DNA of 64,000 nucleotides from Tetmemena sp. SeJ-2015 (Eukaryota; Ciliophora; Spirotrichea; Sporadotrichida; Oxytrichidae). The notes beneath the pieces are model-generated. The model did not search any database. It was not told the origin of the DNA and saw nothing but the letters and a program-made list of their open reading frames with translations. Positions within the stretch are counted from its first letter, which is position 1. The number at the start of each line of letters is the position of its first letter. The stretch is from the NCBI GenBank assembly GCA_027382625.1, contig JAJKFJ010021420.1, positions 62,001-126,000 of the forward strand, given 5' to 3'. Made by a program: the position numbers and the translations under genes. Positions 59,212 through 64,000 of this stretch are shown piece after piece.

Positions 59212-62200
59212 TCAAATGAATCCTGTATTGCTTATATTAGTCTGATAGAGGAAGTTATTTTCCTGTGGCTTGGAGCTTGAATTGTTAAGAATTATGAGCT
59301 TGAAGTTGGAAAAGTTTATCTTGACTGCGTCTTGTTGAAGATTAGAAGTTGATGGTCCAGCCATGGACTAACTAAGATGCGGAAGTTGCTTGTTTAGACT
59401 TCCTGTGAGGTACTCAATCGCATCATCTATAATTTTCTAGCATTGCTCGTGTTCTAGCATCTTGCCTCCAAACACCCATAGGTCTTTCGCACTTATATAA
59501 TTATCACCGTCTGTGTCCATTAAATTGAAGATCTTAAAAATAAAAGTTGAATATACATAGTATGCATGCATCAATAGATATAATAATCTTGATGAGCTTT
59601 TGAGAGTTGCTGAAAAGCTTTGGTACATCCATCATAGCAACCAGGAACTCAGAGAAGGTGATACCTCCGCTCCCTCCAAAGTCTAGTTTCGCTACTGTCT
59701 TCTTCTAAGTCTGTAGAAGGATTTCTAAGTCTTCTTCCTTGTTAATTCTTTGAGCGAATTTGAGCAGATCTCTCTCATTCATATTCGCAACGTGGCGAGA
59801 GTCCATATAAGAGTAGAACTTAGAATACTTGTCTACATAGGAGTCAAAGGGAAAGTAGCGGAGACAGAAGTGCAGGGTCAGGATCCTCAGTCTGCACCCA
59901 GGTTAAAAGCCCTCCAGAGTCTTGATTGTCTTGGCAATTTAATGCATATCTATCCTAAAGGATCCGTCAATCTTTGTGAGCATCTTCACCCAGGGAGATT
60001 AAATACACTGCACTAGAGTCAGCCTGTTCTTAGTGTTTACCTCTAACATTTGCTTTATAAGGATCTTAGCACGACTTGAAACAGTCTTCCATTAGTTTTC
60101 TTCAAAGTTCACTACAGCCTTCAACACTCTCTCTAAGATCTCATTCTCATCTTTTCCTCTGAAAGGTGCTTGCCCCGAAAGTAGAATAAAGAGGATGACT
60201 CCACAAGACCAGACATCGCACTTCATGATGTTATCTTCTTTGTTTATGATTTCTGGAGCCACATAGTATGCGGTAACAATGCGATTAAGATTCTTGGTCT
60301 GATTGTCCACGTAAACAGCAGAACCAAAGTCTATGATCTTGATTTGAATTGAGTCCTCTTGTGTGAATAAGATATTCTCAAGCTTCATATCTCTATGCAC
60401 AATATTCTTCTGATAGCAGTAGTTCAGAGCCTGTATAACTTGCTTCATAATATAGGCTGCTTCTCTTTCTCCAAATCTATTGATTGCCTTGAGCCTGTCA
60501 AAAAGACTTCCTCCACGCAGGTACTCCATGATGATATAGACATTTTTGTCGTCTTAGAAGTACTCATAGATCTGCACTATGTTGGGATGATCCAGCTGTT
60601 TCAAGATCTTTATCTCGTCATAGACACTCGTTACCACTTTGTCAGAGTTCTTCTTTATCACTTTCATAGCCCTGATCTGGTCTGTAGCGAGGTGCATAAC
60701 CATGAAAACTTCACCACAGCCTCCTTAGCCAAGCTTCTTAATTTGCTTGTACTGCAAGAGCAGGTTAGTTTTCTCTACTATGAAGATGTTCCAGAAGCTG
60801 AATTTGGTCTTGCGAGCTTTTTCTGCAACGAGCACAGCTTTCTTAGATAGGATGTTCTTGTGCTTGCCCATTCGAGAGCGACTGAGGTTTCCAACGGTCT
60901 TCGTTTTCTTTTGAAGTAGTAGTTAAGAGGAGTTAATAGAGTTCGACGCCCCACCATTAACTGCATTATCACCTCCGAAGTCCTTGTAAGAATCCATACT
61001 TAAGCCAAGAGTATTACTCTCCTCATCTTGTGACTAGGCTATCCCCATTTATGGCATCAGCACTCCGATCCCCTAAACCACTGTGCCACTTCTAGGCATC
61101 TGCATGGCCATTCTTTGAGGCATGCGACTGCTTTTCTTAGGGCTGATTACTAAATCCTTATTAGGGTTTTGCTATGCTGATGAAGTTATCATGTTCGCAC
61201 CTTTACAAAATTCAAGAGCAATTAAATATCCCCTCTTCTATTATAATGGTCTTCCTTCTGCTTCTCTTCTTTTAGTTGATTGCATTCTTATCCCCCAGTT
61301 TATTAGTGCTCTTAACTTAGTTGAGCGCCCCAGTTTTCATGACCAAGTCTCCAACTAAGCCACTAACCATAGCTCCCATTTCAGCTCCCTCCTTCACCTC
61401 CTCTTGGACTTTATCCCTGCCGGCCACTTGCTGCATCCCAGGTTAGACTTTCTACTTATTCATCAGCTAGGACTTATCTCTCTTTTTGTTTCTAGGTAGC
61501 ACTCCTTCTGACTTGATCTTGGCTAGCATGTTAGCCTGGGTATTGTTGTGGTTGCTGCTCTTCTTCCTTCGCTTCTTTTTGAAAAGTGTCTAGTTCAAAC
61601 TCACATCTTGGGCCTCGTCACCCTCGCCATCACCATCTCCTCCTATCATGATATTTGAGTTGGAGTCCTGGTCCTCGTCTTCCTGTAAACCGTGGCGCCT
61701 CCCTCTAGACTGAGGTTGGCGACCGTAGATCATTCCTAGATTTTCGCTGTTGGGGTCTACGATCCCAGACATACCTAGGCCGAAGTGCTTGCTCTGCTCA
61801 GTCAAGAATTTCTTACTCGTTGTGAATAGCAGACTAGGATTGGAGTTATAAATAAAGAACAATAAAAATGAAGTCTTCTGGGATATAGGCAGAGCAAGCT
61901 TCGTAAGACTGGTGATCTGGGTGTAGATCCAAGAGTAAAGTATTAGATATCTGGTCTGTCTATATTCTACGGGGAGGTGTCTTAGGCCCTCTGTACAGTC
62001 GCTTTGAAAATATCCTCTTGAGTCTGTCGTGATGAGCTTGTCCCCCTTGCTCATCATTAATGATGTAATTGTTCCTGCCTCCTCCGAATCTGTAGTTGCT
62101 TTTGACTCCAGTTGCGTATATGTTATTTTCACCATCGTTCTTATCCTGAAAGTTATAGTTGTTGCTGTCGTCCTGTTCCTCCTCGTTGGGATCCTCGTCA

Positions 62201-63094
62201 TTGTCGTAGTGGTAGGGATCTATTATGTCCTCCACCAGCACCACCACCTCCTGCTGCTTCTAGTTTGAGTTCTTGTTGTAAATTATTTATGAAGATGAGT
62301 TATATTTAAAAATTAAAATAATATCCTTAATAAAATGAAACTATAAAAGAAAATATGTTTGAATAATAAATAGTCTTTTGAGAGATGGGTTTAGTTGTAC
62401 TGCTTGCTGTTTGCAGAGAGCTGACTCTGATTATCATTCTGTAGTAGTTGCTGTAGCTTCTGCTTACTAGACTTTTGTTTCTGCTTGCCGAGAAACCCAC
62501 AATCTTAGTTGCTGGTGTCCCTGATCTCCTCCTTTTCCTACTCCAGGCTCTTATTCACAAGGACCTTATTGGTGACTATTTTGGCATTGGACTGGTTGGA
62601 GAAGGTCTTCATGAGAAGGTTAGGGATGGCACAGATTCCTCCAGTATTCTGATTAACTATCTGGTTGTTCTTTGGGTATTGGAGTTGGAGGCTTGCTTGG
62701 CCAGACTGTTCATGGGCATGCCAAGAGTGTTGTGGGTGTTGTTGGACCTCACCTTCTTGAGACTGCGGTGGAGGAGCGTGTTATCAGTCAGTCTAAGTCT
62801 GTCCTGCCTCTTGGTGTCGCAGTACTCGGAGTGCTGCTGCTGGCCATCCACCTCTGCCAGCTGCTGGTTTTCATTGTTAAGAATGACGTTGTTTGTGTTG
62901 TAGTTCATGTGGGCAGCGCCCATCTTGTAGAACTTGTAGCCCTGAAGGGAATTGTGGATTCCTTCAGTGCCCCCGCCCTCTAATATGATCTTGGAGTCTG
63001 CGTAGTTGTTATTGTCAGGGTTTAAGTCGGCCACCAACTAGAGCTGCCCTGCCTCTCGGCAGCAGTAAGTTGATTAAGAGAGTGCTTGCCCCAT
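59212..63094 (-). CDS. Calcium-dependent protein kinase (CDPK) with very long N-terminal region
   Basis: The kinase part is clear: KQIKKLGQGGCGEVFMVMHL, AMKVIKKNSDKVVTSVYDEI, IVQIYEYFQDDKNVYIIMEY, HRDMKLENILFTQED, IDFGSAVYV, TAYYVAPEIINKEDNIMKCD and VWSCGVILFILLSGQAPFRG, then EF-hand regions (FGGSGGITFSEFLVAMMDVP, MDTDGDNYISAKDLWVFGG), ending at TGA 59212-59214. Upstream on the same strand are low-complexity blocks back to MGQALSQSTYCCREAGQ at 63094, whose MG..S..CC pattern is the usual CDPK myristoylation/palmitoylation signal. I infer one gene with several IESs, but the blocks at 61200-63094 could be a separate gene. Calcium binding to the EF-hands would activate the kinase. Confidence 0.65.
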
Positions 63095-63443
63095 TAAGAT
63101 TATTATTAATTTATTTTTCAAATGAGGAGCAAGGAACATAGCCACCTACCACTCCCACTACGAAATTTACCAAGCTTTAACCTCTAAACCCTAACTAACT
63201 CTATGTGAATTTAGCTCAGTGAACAGCCTCAAGGGCAATAATGTTTTCACTTTATTTGTATCCTCAAAATGAAGTTCTATGATGAAAGATATGAGGAGGG
63301 TGTGGAAGAAGAATATGGAACAGAGTATATTAATTAGTGAAGATAACTACATATAACTCATTCACACTACTACCTTAGCGCAGCAGCAGCTAGAAAGCAT
63401 ACACATTATATTTATTTATTGGTCACACTCTGCCGTCATCGCT

Positions 63444-64000
63444 TCATCGTCCACCTCTGCCTCTCATGGCTCTGCCCATTTGAGGTCTGGGGCCGCCTCT
63501 AGGTCCAGTTTGGCCGGTAAGTCTGCCAGCTGCCTCAGCTTGCTGCTGCTCACTCTTGGGGTTCTTGATGGTCTGGTCCACAGATAGAATGGTGCATGCA
63601 GCCTCAGTAGCAGCGCTGATTATCGCTCAAATTAAGTTACTTGATTAAAAACTGTTTCATGTTAAACTCTAGAATACATTGATTCTAACAAGTTCTGGCT
63701 CCCAGACAAACTGCTTGTACATGTCTTCAACTTTGCCGTTGATCACGTCAACTCCGTACCAGATTCCCTCCTCGGCTTCAAGGGTGTGCTTCTGTCTGAG
63801 CTTGTTGAGGACGTCGGTGGAGTCCATTCCTGAGTTCTCAGCTAGGGTCTTGGGAATGATCTCAAGGGCCTTTGCGAAACCGTTCACAACCAACTGCTGC
63901 TTTCCACTGATGGTTCTGAGGTACTCTCTTAGATAGCGGGAGAGCTCCATCTCGATGGCACCGCCACCGGCAACGACGGCGTTAGCCTTGACTGCTCTTC
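63444..64000 (-). CDS. CCT7: CCT (TRiC) chaperonin subunit eta, 3' part of gene
   Basis: Subunit of the cytosolic chaperonin ring that folds actin and tubulin. The gene enters from the right edge: [80 protein letters not shown] and [20 protein letters not shown] then [13 protein letters not shown], matching CCT-eta. A Gly/Arg-rich tail ([19 protein letters not shown]) ends at TGA 63444-63446. One 54-bp IES was resolved. The 5' part lies outside the window. Confidence 0.95.
63623..63676 (-). other. IES in CCT7 (54 bp, pointer TA)
   Basis: Frame-neutral with in-frame TGA. Removal gives [17 protein letters not shown], aligning gap-free with human RINALTAASEAAC. Confidence 0.85.

Noticed and set aside
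61959..62309. Plus-strand hydrophobic and Pro/His-rich frames
   Set aside because: Antisense of low-complexity coding blocks assigned to the CDPK region.

Overview
This window reads as germline (micronuclear) DNA of a spirotrich ciliate of the hypotrich/stichotrich type (Oxytricha/Stylonychia-like; species not determined). Three things support this. (1) Conserved proteins (GlnRS, LeuRS, V-PPase, MetAP2, TAF9, CCT-eta) are read through in-frame TAA and TAG at glutamine positions, and genes end only on TGA. (2) Coding regions are interrupted by dozens of short AT-rich segments (10-178 bp) flanked by 2-9 bp direct repeats (pointers). Removing the segment plus one repeat copy restores the family-conserved frame. 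These are internal eliminated sequences (IESs), and they are distinct from the GT..AG introns (31-118 nt) that also occur. (3) One gene, methionine aminopeptidase 2, is scrambled: its 5' part is on the minus strand at 44970-43616 and its 3' part on the plus strand at 38547-38906, with a shared 12-bp pointer.

Layout, left to right. 0-11.5 kb: end of a Q-rich gene, COP9 subunit 4 (C-terminus missing locally), GlnRS, a Q-rich gene, a C20orf85/CIMIP1-like ciliary protein, the PPP1R7/SDS22 LRR protein, and an RBR E3 ligase with six IESs. 12-17.4 kb: a tiny membrane protein, then an unusual ~1,530-residue protein with four truncated-globin domains and a PH-like domain. 17.4-25.4 kb: a RING/TRAF-type zinc-finger gene, two hypotheticals, a mostly empty AT-rich stretch (20.5-22.1 kb) and a casein-kinase-1-like gene. 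25.6-37.2 kb: low-complexity and coiled-coil genes, two ~100-bp repeats that look like paired structured RNAs, and a 627-bp insertion carrying a decayed copy of the preceding coding segment. 37.3-38.5 kb: a 505-bp-arm palindrome with two convergent histone H4 genes. 38.5-45 kb: the split MetAP2, enclosing a TRIM-like gene, a small membrane protein and TAF9. 45-64 kb: a Deltex-type E3, a hypothetical, LeuRS, a proton-pumping pyrophosphatase, a penicillin-acylase-family hydrolase, a hypothetical, a CDPK with a very long N-terminus, and the 3' part of CCT7.

The genes are mainly housekeeping and signalling and form no operon-like pathway. The organising theme is genome rearrangement: nearly every conserved gene must be cut and rejoined before expression. 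No tRNA, rRNA, CRISPR, transposase or C4A4/G4T4 telomeric tract was recognised. A few one-base frame slips near short homopolymers look like residual assembly errors rather than biology.
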